A DNA stretch of 64,000 nt from Moringa oleifera (lineage: Eukaryota > Streptophyta > Magnoliopsida > Brassicales > Moringaceae): positions 2,048,501 through 2,112,500 of the forward strand of contig JAJFZO010000287.1 of NCBI GenBank assembly GCA_021397835.1. Reading direction: 5' to 3'. Below are positions 36,920 to 47,649 of the stretch, piece after piece; the stretch's first letter is position 1; every line of letters begins with the position of its first letter. The notes beneath the pieces are model-generated. The model worked only from the letters and a program-made list of their open reading frames with translations. It was not told the origin of the DNA and did not search any database. The position numbers were made by a program, and so were the translations under genes.

Positions 36920-39900
36920 AGGTAAAGGTTGCATAAAACCCTTGTGTTTGACCAATGTTACAAAGACGTCTTGTTATTCTAAAGGCGATGATACAAACCC
37001 TAATGTTTGTGTATCGGTAGAAGGGAACCCTTTAATAACAAATTAGGAAAGGTGTTAATAGGTAAAGGAGGGCATAAGTGAGTTTCAATAAAAGTGTAAC
37101 CTAGTTAAAACGCAAATATGAGATGCATTTAGACTGGGTCACACTATAATGAAAACGATAATCCATATTGCCATTTTCATCACACTTAACCAAATTGAAT
37201 AGTTTTCTAACAAACTATTCTCACTGTTATTGATCAAACTTAATAAATCTTTTGGAAATTTCAAAAGCAGTAGTGATGAATATTTGAAGAATCCAGCTTT
37301 GAATGTGATAAAGGTATGTTTTTATCTCGTGTTTATTGTATTTTAAGTTCACTAAAGCATGCTACTTTCTTTTATCGTAATTTGAATAAAATAAAAATGA
37401 GTATAAATATGTTGTAGTCCCTAAATGTTTTGTTGGGTTTATGACAACATAAGCTGTCTTTTTTATTGTTTTCCAGTGTGAATTTGTCAAGAATGAGTTT
37501 GATTTGTTAGGAGATTATTTAACTAGCTATTTAAGGTTTCAGATTGTGAAAATTTTATTAGGGATATAAGTAATTAGGGTTTGTAAAATGTATTTGGTAA
37601 GTAGATTTCTTATTAAATTGGGGATTTCTTGTTTATTTTTGTTAGTGCATTACGTAGATATTGTCATTGTTTACTGTATTATGTAGAATATATTCTAATT
37701 TAAAGCTACTTTATCATGAATTGCATTTACTTGTTATGGTCGTGATATGTTTGTAAATTGATTATGTTTATTTTTAATTTTTTTCTAGGTTATGGCTTCA
37801 TATAGTTTCACTATTTTTTACGCCACCGGGGGCACTTTATTGAGACTCTTATTAGAAAATGTAGCTTAGATGTGGTTGTCATATTTGATGATGTTAAACT
37901 GACCATTTATCAGTTATAGAGTTAGTAGGTATGTTAAGTGAGGTCGAGGCATGGCATGGAAATGGAAAATTTTTTTATGTTTCCCCCGATAAGTGAATGG
38001 ATAATGGGCTTAAAAAATTAGAAAATGATAAAGATTTAATAGATATGATACTTGGAGTAAACATATGCATATATATGTTTAGGAACCAAAGAGTACAAAA
38101 TATAGCATTAACCAAGAACGTAATAAACCTATGGGTAATGTTGATATGAATATGAACGTAAATGATGTGAATGTAGATGATGTGAATATGAATATAGATG
38201 ATATGAATGTGAATATATAGCATGTGAACGATGATGTTAATGTGAATAGGCAATATAGTGATGATGAAGAATTGAATGAAGGTGAGGGGATGATGATTTT
38301 GAAGATAGTGATTATGAGGTGAAACTTGATGATCATGTTATACATAGTGCAAATCCACATCTGCCTATGCATAGAAAGAGTGGTGGTAGCGATAGGCCCA
38401 ATAAGCATAGATTTGATGACTTCGATATTAATTACTCTGATGAGCTTCACACTCTATCTAGGAGTATAAGGCCACATCATGATGGAGTTTAATGCTATAA
38501 CTGACTTGGAAAATCCAAAAGTTTAAGTAGGATTATTGTTTCTAAATGATACTAACGAGGCAATCATACAGTATGTTGTGAAGGGTGGGTATAATGTAAA
38601 ATTAACAAAAAGTAAGGCTTATAGGCTAAGGGCTGTTTGTAAATATGAGTGCAAATAAGCCATCTTGATCTCACAAGTAGGGAAAACTCAATAAAGACTT
38701 ATCATTCAACAAATACATGTAATAGATCTTTCAATAACAAACATGTAACTTAAAGATATTTGGCTAAGAAGTATATAGATCCATTTAGGAGAGATTAAAA
38801 GATTTGTATAAACACACTGATGAATACTGTTTAGATCTAGTTTATAATATTTCTAAAAGTGTTTGTATAAGGGCAAAGCATTTTGCCATGTTCGAGATTT
38901 ATGGCTATAAAGGAGAGTACTATGGAAGGTTAAGGGATTACTGTGAAGAAGTTAGACAATAAAATCCATGACCCTCATTTTGAGCTTACATAGAGCTATA
39001 AAAAATTAAAATCTAGTATTCTAAAGAGTGTATATATGTTTAGATGGTTACAGAAAAGGGTTTCTAGAATGTTGTAAACTGGTTATTAGTTTGGATGCTT
39101 ATCATTTGAAAGGTAAGGCATAGGGATAATTCATGGCTACTATTGGAATTGATCCAAATGACAATGAATACCTCCTTACATATACTGTTATGGATGCTGA
39201 GATGAAAGATTCATGGACTTATTTTGTATAGCTACTTTTAGTAGACATTGGTTTTATGAGAGAACATGGTTGGACTTTTATGTTTAACTAATAGAAGGTG
39301 AACAACCAATCAAACTTTCTTTTACATTTTCATGACTTTATATTGCATCTTAAATATGCCCATAAGATTAACTAACTACATATTTTGTTGTTGTAGGGAT
39401 TGGTACCAACTTGAGCTTATCCTAAATGCAGACATTAGATTTTGTGTGAGACACTTATGCAGTAACTTTTAAAAGCTTTTAAAGGTAAGCTATTGAAAGA
39501 CTTATTTTACATTATCGCTAAGGCAACCACATCTGTTGGGTTCAATCATGTAATGAGTAGGATTAAAAATGTTAATGTAAAAGTATATGAGTGGTTTAGC
39601 AGATTACCACTAAAGTATTGATCTAGATATGCATTCTTAGTTAGATCTAGATGTGATATTCTTTTAAACAATTTGTTTGAGACTTTTAATGCTTTTATAG
39701 TTAAGGTTAAAGATAAGCCAATTTTGCAGCTTCTTAAGGAAATTAGGAATTATTTAATGGAAAGGATTCATGTAAATAAAGATAGAATAAAAAGGTTTGA
39801 TGGACTATTTTACCCCAAAATTCAAAATTATCTTAAAAAGATTAAAGCAAAATGCAATTTATAGTTTCCAATTTGGTCCATTGAGGTGAAATACCAAGTG

Positions 39901-41275
39901 TGTTCTATAAAGGAACAATATATTATAGATTTGGAAGGTCATAAGTGCAGCTTCTATAGGTGAGAACTCACTGGTATCCCCCATGTGCATGTTGTTTCTG
40001 CCTTTTAATATCAAAAAACAAAATCTAGAAAATTATGTAGATCCATGCTATTATTGGGAGAGGTACTTTCAATTTTACTCACATCTCATTAACCCTTATA
40101 ATGGCCCAAATTTATGGCTTGAAGCTACATACCCTTACCTTAAAAAGACCCTTAGAAGGTCCAAAAAAACAAAAAAAAAAAAAAGATGCATATGAGGTAA
40201 GTGCAAGTTCTAGTAAGATGTCAAGAAAGAATTTGATCAACACATGTAGTAGATGCAAGCAAAGTGGCCACAATATTAGATCATGTAAAGGTCAACTTAA
40301 ATAGGTAACTTACATAACTTATATTTTAAGTTATTTTTATTTTTTGATTGTTAGTCATACTCGTGCATAACATTGTGTAGAAAAAATCCCAAGACAACAA
40401 TAAAGAAGTTTTTATGGGGTTTAGGTTATTGGTTATGACTTGAAACCAGGTATGTTATTGCAAGGTTTTTAGATTTAAATACAATTAGGTAGTTGGAAAA
40501 GGAAAGAAGTTTTTCGGAATTTACTGCCATTACAAACTAGTCTAGAAAAAAATAAGATCAAAGGTTTCTCACTGTTTTTTGTTGACTATAAGTGAATACT
40601 TTTAATTTCTTTCCAAAGGCATCTACTAAAACTAGTTCCACTACATCAAGAGGTACTTCGTTTATTGCAGTTAGTCCATCTAGTTGTAGAGTAAGTGTCT
40701 GTCTTATTTTCTTGTAGAGTCAATTTACGAAATAAGTGATAGGGTCTTTCTCAAATATGTTATTGATTACATATGTTTTGTTTTTATAGGTTTAGATGTC
40801 ATCTACGCTTTCGTCAATGGGTTTTGCTGTGAAATCGTATAACAACCCAACAAGTTACACCTACCTTGTGTGCACTTGAGGCAAGGGCAGGTCAATCTTC
40901 TTTTTCATTTGCATTTAGCTGTTTTATTTAGTATTTTATTAGCAAAATAACTCATTCTAACTATGTAGTCAATTAATATGGCAACACATCCCAGTTACAA
41001 TACCATCCACTTCTCTCAGTCACCCATAAAGAAACTTACACCCAAGATAATACAATTGACCTATAAGACCAACTATGACAGCTCCAACTCCATCAACCCC
41101 ACCAATGAAAGGGACATCTTCTGTATCAGGCATAATTTCTACCTCAAGTGACATTGGTGTAGTAACTAGCACAATATCAAAAGCACGTAATGGAATCTTT
41201 TTAACAAGACCAAATCCTTAAGGATTAAGAGTAAAGACAATTGGTACAAAGAGAGCTAGACCACCAAAGTGAATT
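36920..41275 (+). mobile_element. Decayed Mutator-like element (MULE)
   Basis: A + strand MUDRA-like pseudogene (37795-41272) is preceded at 36925-37130 by sequence with the look of a MULE terminal region (GGTAAAGGTTGCATAAAACC then TTGTGTTTGACCAATG). No inverted copy of that end was found on the right, so the element boundaries are approximate. The right side directly abuts the inverted-repeat array at 41433. Confidence 0.65.
37795..41272 (+). pseudogene. MUDRA-like transposase relic
   Basis: The N-terminus MASYSFTIFYATGGHFIETL resembles MULE proteins. An acidic repeat of the form DVNVDDVNMNIDD follows at 38130-38260. A DNA-binding region is at about 38470-38700 (EFNAITDLENPKV, EAIIQYVVKGGYNVKLTKSK, RLRAVCKYEC). 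The transposase body is at 39080-39860, with CVRHLCSNF, GKLLKDLFYIIAKATTSVGF, VYEWFSRLPLKY then SRYAFLVRSRCDILLNNLFE and DKPILQLLKEIRNYLMERI. A SWIM-like ELTGIPHVHVVSAF lies near 39965. A CCHC zinc knuckle CSRCKQSGHNIRSC is at 40248-40290. The tail is Thr/Ser/Pro-rich and ends at about 41272. Stops occur in most blocks, so it is not functional. Confidence 0.85.
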
Positions 41276-41432
41276 TAACTTACTTTTATTGCATTTTAGT
41301 TTGGTCAGATATAGTTTACAATGAAGTTATCAACAATTTATTATGTATGGTTTAAGTTACTAATGTTTAGAGTGAAATTATGAACAATTTGATTGTAAAT
41401 TTGAATGTACAAAATTGAAAGATTGAATAAAT

Positions 41433-41924
41433 GGAGAATCTTTTGAATGTCCACTTGTTTTTAATCGTGGATGTAAAATTTTATTCTAACGCAGTGGATG
41501 AAGAGAGGAATGAATGTTAGAATGTTATTTATTAGCATACCAATTAAACTATAGCATACTTCGATATGTGATTTATTATTTGGTATGGAAGCAAACCTAT
41601 GATGACAACATGTTGGTTTTGATACACAAATCATATCAACACAATGAACATACAAATTACAGATCATGTAAATAGATTCCACAATTGAAGTTAATAGGAT
41701 AATATATAATCAAATAAGTCAACAATTATATGCTCCATTACCATGGTTTATCTCTAAAAGTTAAATTCAACAACTCTACTAAAAGTCATTACATGATTAA
41801 CTGTTGACCACGATCCAAAATAGTGTAACTCACGTTCTTGGACTCCCTCTAATGAAGCATGTAATTAATGCAATACAAGCCAAGAAACTACCATAAGTCT
41901 CTTATACAATTCAAAAGATTCTCC
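41433..41924. repeat. Inverted-repeat-ended unit, copy A
   Basis: Begins GGAGAATCTTTTGAAT and ends ATTCAAAAGATTCTCC (41909-41924), a perfect 16 bp inverted terminal pair; 492 bp long. It has no coding content that I can support. Compared with copy B it lacks short internal blocks, for example after CTCCATTACCAT (about 15 nt), after GATTAACT (7 nt) and after CACGTTCTTG (about 17 nt). Confidence 0.85.
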
Positions 41925-41931
41925 TTCTAAT

Positions 41932-42433
41932 GAAGAATCTTTTGAATGTCCATGTTTTTAATCGTGAACGTAAAATTTGAGTGGATGAAGAGAGGAATGA
42001 AAGAATGTTATTATTGTTCACATACCAATTAAACTATAGCATACAACACAAACTTGGTATACAAACCTATGATGACAACATGTTGGTTTTGATACACAAA
42101 TGAACATACATTTTTTCTGACAGATCATGTAAATAGATTCCACAATTGAAGTTAATAGGATAATATATAATCAAATAAGTCAACAATTATATGCTCCATT
42201 ACCATAAAAAAAAATACAAAGGTTTATCTCTAAAAGTTAAATTCAACAACTCTAAAAACTAAAAGTCATTACATGATTAACTACATAAGTTGACCACAAT
42301 CCAAAATAGTGTAACTCACGTTCTTGCACCAATTATCTCCCTGACTCCCTCTAATGAAGCATGTAATTAATGCAATACAAGTGATAATCCAAGAAACTAC
42401 CATAAGTCTCTTATACAATTCAAAAGATTCTCC
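41932..42433. repeat. Inverted-repeat-ended unit, copy B
   Basis: Begins GAAGAATCTTTTGAAT (one mismatch to copy A) and ends ATTCAAAAGATTCTCC at 42418-42433; 502 bp. It is separated from copy A by the 7 nt TTCTAAT (41925-41931). It lacks several short blocks that are present in copies A and/or C, for example TATTCTAACGC and about 20 nt after TTATTGTTCA. Confidence 0.85.
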
Positions 42434-42440
42434 TTCTAAT

Positions 42441-42795
42441 GAAGAATCTTTTGAATGTCCACTTGTTTTTAATCGTGAACGTAAAATTTTATTCTAACGC
42501 AGTGGATGAAGAGAGGAATGAAAGAATGTTATTATTGTTCAATAATAAGTTATTTATGGTAGCATACCAATTAAACTATAGCATACTTTGATATGTGATT
42601 TACAAGATTTTGTGTAGCAAACTTGGTATAGTGGAAGTAAACCTATGATGACAACATGTTGGCTTTGATACACAAATCATATCAACATAATGAACATACA
42701 TTTTTTCTGAATTACAGATCATGTAAGTAGATTCCATAATTGAAGTTAATAGGATAATATATAATCAAATAAGTCAACAATTATATGCTCCATCT
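42441..42795. repeat. Inverted-repeat-ended unit, copy C, right end missing
   Basis: Begins GAAGAATCTTTTGAAT after the same TTCTAAT spacer (42434-42440). It follows copies A and B to CAATTATATGCTCCAT (ending about 42795), then breaks off into unrelated sequence. The left part is the fullest of the three copies, holding blocks missing from A and B. Confidence 0.85.
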
Positions 42796-42799
42796 TTAT

Positions 42800-43290
42800 T
42801 TGCTTCTATCTATGTGGTCTTGAAGGGATGTTAAGGGATTTCTTGAATGGAGTTCAAGAAGAAGCTTGAAATGATTTCAAGCAATATCTTTAATGGAGCT
42901 CAAGTTTCATAGTCAAAGGGATTTCAAGAACTAAAAGCAGTCTAGCCTTTGTACTTTCTGAATGGGATGTGTAAAGTAGAAATCAACATCTTTATACATT
43001 AGAAGATTAATTTGTAGGCTCACCAATCTTAGTAGAAGGGAGTTTTATTGTTGATTTGTGTAAGACCTATTGTAATCTTGCTAAGTGTTTAGTGGGCTTG
43101 ATTTTGTCAGACTCAATGAAAGCAAGCTTAGGCTGAACCACTTTAAATTTGCGTATTCTATATTTATTTACTACATTGTAAATCAAGTAAATTAATCATT
43201 GGAATAAGCTAAATATACTTTAATGATTGTCTTTAAAAATAGTTATTAAAGATAATAATTAATTCATAAGAAAAGTAAGGATAAATCAGG
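42800..43290. other. Unassigned, LTR-like debris
   Basis: Direct and inverted AAG/CTT-rich words (TTGAATGGAGTTCAAGAAG, CTTGAAATGATTTCAAGCAA) are followed by TATTGTAATCTTGCTAAGTG and GCTGAACCACTTTAAATTTG, which resemble the 3' part of copia LTRs. No partner copy was found in the window, so this is only a guess. Confidence 0.35.
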
Positions 43291-43299
43291 CAAAGTATA

Positions 43300-45256
43300 T
43301 GTACAAATATCTTCAAAAATCTATTAGAGATTTTGTAGTATTTTAGCTATTAAATATATGAAATGTAAATTAAAGAGAATTCATTGATTCATATAGCTAA
43401 ACTAGTTCCTAGAAGAAAAAGATCCTAAAGAAATATAAAGCACACAATATAGCTCTCCTATGGCCATAAATTTGAACTGGATTCATAACTTGCTTTAATT
43501 CCTCCAAGTATGGGAAATTCAAATCATGATACCATTATCCCAATATTTGATGATTCAAACAAGCCTGTTACATTGAGGAAAGGAATTCAAGCTTGTAACC
43601 CTTGACAATAGACAAATTTCCAACACTATCTAGGAAGTTGTCTCCAATTCTAGGTGGAAGAAGGTTATGAATGATAAGGTGAGCATATTGGTGAAAAATG
43701 GCACTTAGATTATCAGAAATTTGTTTGCAAATAAGAAAGCAGTGGGAATGCAAGTGAGTGTTTACAGTTAAACATAAAGTTGTTGATAGTGTTAAACAAC
43801 TAAAAGCTCACTTAGATGTTAAGGGATTCACTCATTCTTATGGAATGGATTATTACGAGATTTTTTGCCCAATAGCCAAACTAAACACTACACAATTTTT
43901 GTTTTCACTAGTTACAAACAGAAATTGGCCACTATACCAACTAGATGTTAAAAAATGCATTTTTAAATGGTGACGTAAAAGAAAAAGTTTATGTGAAAAT
44001 CTATTTACGTCTTAAAATTCCTTCAACCATAATGAAATATACAAACAAAAAAAGAAAAAAAATCTTTGTATTGGCTAAAATGATCCCTCCCCCCCCCCCC
44101 AACCTTTCCCCCAACAAAAAAAAATGGTTTAATAAATCCACTAAGCTAGTGATCCGAAATGCCTACATTCAATATTAGACAAATCATACATTATTTGTTA
44201 TGTTTACACTTGAAGCTAAAATGTCATCTTTAATTGTTTATTTTGATTATATAATCTTGAAAGGAAATTAAACAAAAGAATTATTAAGATTAAAAAGGTT
44301 ATTATCAAAAAAAATTTAGATTAAAGATCTTAATTATCTCAGGTACTTTCTTGGTATGGAAGTTGCAAGTCCAAAAATGTTATTTTTATGTCTTAAAGTG
44401 AGTATGTTTTAGACTTGCTTTAAGAAACAAGAATGCTTGGGTATAAACCTGCATCAACCACAATGGATTGAAATAAGAAAGTTGGCGTAACAATGGATGC
44501 ACACCCTTGGAGAGAGAAAGATGACAAAGGTTAATGGGTCATCTCATTTATTTATATCACACTAAAGATGATATTGGTTTTGCTATTAGTATGGTTAATT
44601 AATACATTAATAGTTTAATAGACAAACATTGAAGCTATTATAAGGATCCTAAGATATCTCACAATCATGCGTGGGAAAGGTCTCCTCTTCAAAAAGATGT
44701 TACCAAAGAAGTTGAAGAGTTTATCGATGCAAATAGGCAAGTGACATATTAGATAGGAGAAGTAAGAAACAATTCATTGTATTAAGAAGTACAACTGAGG
44801 TAGAATTCAAAGCTTTTACTATAAAGCTTTGTAAAGGAATGTGGCTAAGGAGATTGCTTAGTGAGCTAGGAATAACTATGGACAAGCCTATAAAAATGCT
44901 TTGTGATAATCAAGTTGCCATAAATATTGCTAAAAATCTTATTCACCATGAAAAGACCAAACATATTGAGATAGATAGACATTTCATTTCTAAGAAATTC
45001 GAGAGTTTTATTGTCCAGATAGTTTATACACCTACAAGGATTCAAGTTATAGATGCACCCAAAAGGCTCTTCCGAGACTAAATTTTAAAGAATTAAGTGG
45101 CAAATTATGAATATTTTGACATACACAATTCAGTTTAAGGCAAGTGTGCAATTATCTTCAAAAATTTATTAAAGATTTTGTAATGTTTTAATTATTAAAT
45201 ATATTTAAATGAAAAATAGAGAAAATTCTCGTACTCGTATAGCTATACTAGTTCTT
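43300..45256 (+). mobile_element. Ty1/copia element with LTR remnants and deleted gag-integrase
   Basis: Two related stretches flank a copia polymerase relic: 43300-43411 (TGTACAAATATCTTCAAAAA start) and 45145-45256 (TGTGCAATTATCTTCAAAAA start). They stay alignable for about 112 bp through CTAGTTCCTA / CTAGTTCTTA, as LTRs would. Between them only the end of the pol gene is left; gag, protease and integrase are missing, so a large internal deletion is inferred. The full LTR length could not be set because similarity ends after about 112 bp. Confidence 0.7.
43530..45085 (+). pseudogene. Copia reverse transcriptase and RNase H relic
   Basis: The + strand reads KPVTLRKGIQAC (near 43565), then FTVKHKVVDSVKQLKAHLDV and KGFTHSYGMDYYEIFCPIAK (43758-43890), NWPLYQLDVKKC, and a LIVYFDYIIL segment near 44234-44264 where the catalytic YVDD is expected. 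It continues with DLNYLRYFLGMEVASPK (about 44325). The RNase H part (44839-45081) contains MWLRRLLSELGI, MLCDNQVAINIAKNLIHHEK and TKHIEIDRHFISKKF. The Asp pair of the RT active site is altered and there are many frame breaks, so it is not active. A 12-13 bp poly(C) tract interrupts it at about 44089. Confidence 0.85.
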
Positions 45257-45259
45257 AAA

Positions 45260-46240
45260 ATTAAGGAATTACTTTCCTTAATTTTCTTTTTTTTATTTTT
45301 AGAGTTTAGATCAACAAATCCAAATTTACTTTATATATTTTGTAAATTTAGTCTATTTGAAATACATAAGTATTTTCCTTTCCTCAAAATATTCACAATA
45401 TAAAAACAAAGATTGGGATAGAAGAATTTATCATATTTTAGGAATCGCCTACTTGAATTCTTATTCTTCATCTGGTAAAAAATGAACTCTCTAAAGTTAA
45501 TACTCAAATATCATCAATAATTAGGTAATGAGAAGCATAAGAAGAAGTCTAATTTCGAATGATCTCTTTTCTTCGAATAAGCTTAATCAACTATCTACCA
45601 TGATATTATTGTATAAATCTTTAAAAGTGAGATCCAACCATCTTTTATTATACTTAATTCAAACTTTATAGTTAAAATTACAACTCTGGAACAACATTAC
45701 TAGCTATATAAAAAAGAAAAACATAACCAGCTATATGATTCCCCATAATCTCTTACATAATTAACATCTACAAATTCAATGAACTAAAAAATCTTAGCCA
45801 GTACTGTAGGTCAATGCAACCTCTTAAAGTACCCTTGAAAGAAGAAATCACTTCACAACTATCTAATTATCTCTACTTCAATTAATCATAAACTTATCAA
45901 TGAGCATGTTTGTATAGGTCTCAATAGAATAAGACTTTTTACATGTAGATAGAATGCTCGAGAAATCGACTTAATCTTAGGAAAAAAAAAACAAGTAAGG
46001 AAATTTTAACTTACAAAGTAAATTCAATCAAGAATTACATTTAGACTCCACTTACTCATGACGCTCTAATGTCTATATCATCATATCTTAGTAGAACTTA
46101 TCATGGTTAAACTTTCATAAAAGACAAGAAAATCTTTTTTTTTTTAATTTATGAAGATCTTGTTAAAGATAATATGCATTAAGCCATTAAACATTTCAAC
46201 TCAAACTTCTTCAATTTGTACTATTTTTTATATGTTATTA
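45260..46240. other. Unassigned AT-rich DNA between two copia relics
   Basis: May include the rest of the + strand 3' LTR and the decayed polymerase part of the following - strand copia. No motif is strong enough for a call. Confidence 0.4.
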
Positions 46241-46658
46241 CCATCCATATAAATAATATCTTCATTGAAGCTCCTAAGTCAAAATCACTTGATGTTCCAC
46301 ATGATTTCTTCACAGCAGCTCTCCATCTTCAAATGCATCCTTTTCTTCAAAAGATCAATTGATATGAAAGTTACCTTACACCAGTAGGTTACCTTGATTC
46401 GCATTCATCATTCTACATTCTCTCCTCACATGTCCATTTTTTTCTACAATTTTAACACTTCATTTTGTTATTGCCTTTCAAATTGGATCTTATTTGATCT
46501 ACATGACCATTACCTATGTCATTAGATTTGCCACAAACTATCATTACTTCTCTTAGCAAACTACTCTTTCTTTTTCAATTTGACTCCTCAAAAAATAATA
46601 TATCTACCAGAAATTCATATGTTACATCTGACTGCATACGTGATGTTCATGATTTGAA

Positions 46659-46689
<31 letters not shown>

Positions 46690-47640
46690 TCTAGTAATTA
46701 ATGAAATAAGAAATTTTAGTGCATTTAACTCATTCAAGTGTTCTTGCAAAGAAGACTTCTTCACTAGTTTGAGGTTATTCAAATTGTTTTAAAGATATAT
46801 CATATTAGAAAAAAATTAATTTCCACTCATACAAGTTCTCATCTATCCCATAAACTTTTTGGTACAATTTTTTGGATACAGTTGAACAAAAGTGCTTCTT
46901 CTATTGTTAAGTGAATATTTATTATCATTTCTATTTTTTGTAAAATTTACATTAAATATCTTCTTTGACTTCTATTTTATTCTAAAAAAAGATACTTTCA
47001 TCTTTCATAAAAGTTACATACATCTTCAACTTTCAAATTGGATAATTGAAACTATCAAACTTTGAGATCTCAAATCTAGTAAAATATGATATTGCCATCT
47101 TTGAGTTACAATACATGTCTGGTGAGTAAACAAAATTACAATTTAGCTCTAATATCTATTGTTATAAACTTTTTTTGTAAAATTGAGAAGCAGAAGCAAA
47201 CGCACATAATAATCAATAATTTCAATTTGAATAATGAAGCAAATAAACCAAGAAAATAAAATAAAAGAATGACAAACAAATTAACGTGCTTTTGCAATAT
47301 ACTTGTATCAATAAGTTAAAGCACATAGTATTCTCTTCACTAAAAACAACTAGAAGATACAACAAATAAAATCATTCTCCTTCTTTAAAACTCTTTCCCT
47401 TAAAAGAGAGAAATTGACCACACATAAATATTTCGTATATAGAATTTATTGAATTTAATAAAATAAATTGACCTACTTATTTTTTGGGTATAACCATTCA
47501 CTTTTAAAATAACTATTAAAGATATAATTATTTTTAAACAATAATTATAATAAGTAATTAATTATTACTCTTAAATCAAATAAAAATAAAGAATTAACAC
47601 AAAAACAAGAATTCATCACTCTATCTCAATAGCAACAATG
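46240..47640 (-). mobile_element. Ty1/copia relic, LTR, primer-binding site and gag (- strand)
   Basis: On the - strand, gag-like residues KFDSFNYPI then KLKMYVTFMKD occur near 47050-46990, EHLNELNALKF-like residues near 46745-46710, and a decayed CCHC zinc knuckle (KCxNC..GHVRREC-like over two frames) near 46450-46400. At 47146-47157 GCTCTAATATCT matches, with few changes, the complement of the plant initiator tRNA-Met primer site. The LTR then starts at 47160 with TGTTATAAAC and runs to roughly 47640. The opposite LTR and the polymerase were not found. Confidence 0.65.
46659..46686. repeat. (AT)n microsatellite
   Basis: About 14 AT repeats inside the - strand copia gag region. Confidence 0.95.
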
Positions 47641-47649
47641 TTCTTAAAA

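Noticed and set aside
36925..37130. Complete MULE terminal inverted repeat pair
   Set aside because: The left candidate end has no inverted partner between 41300 and 43300, so I did not call exact element ends.
37975..38450. His/Ile-rich open frames on the - strand
   Set aside because: They are the complement of the MULE's Asp/Asn/Val/Met repeat on the + strand, so they are shadows.
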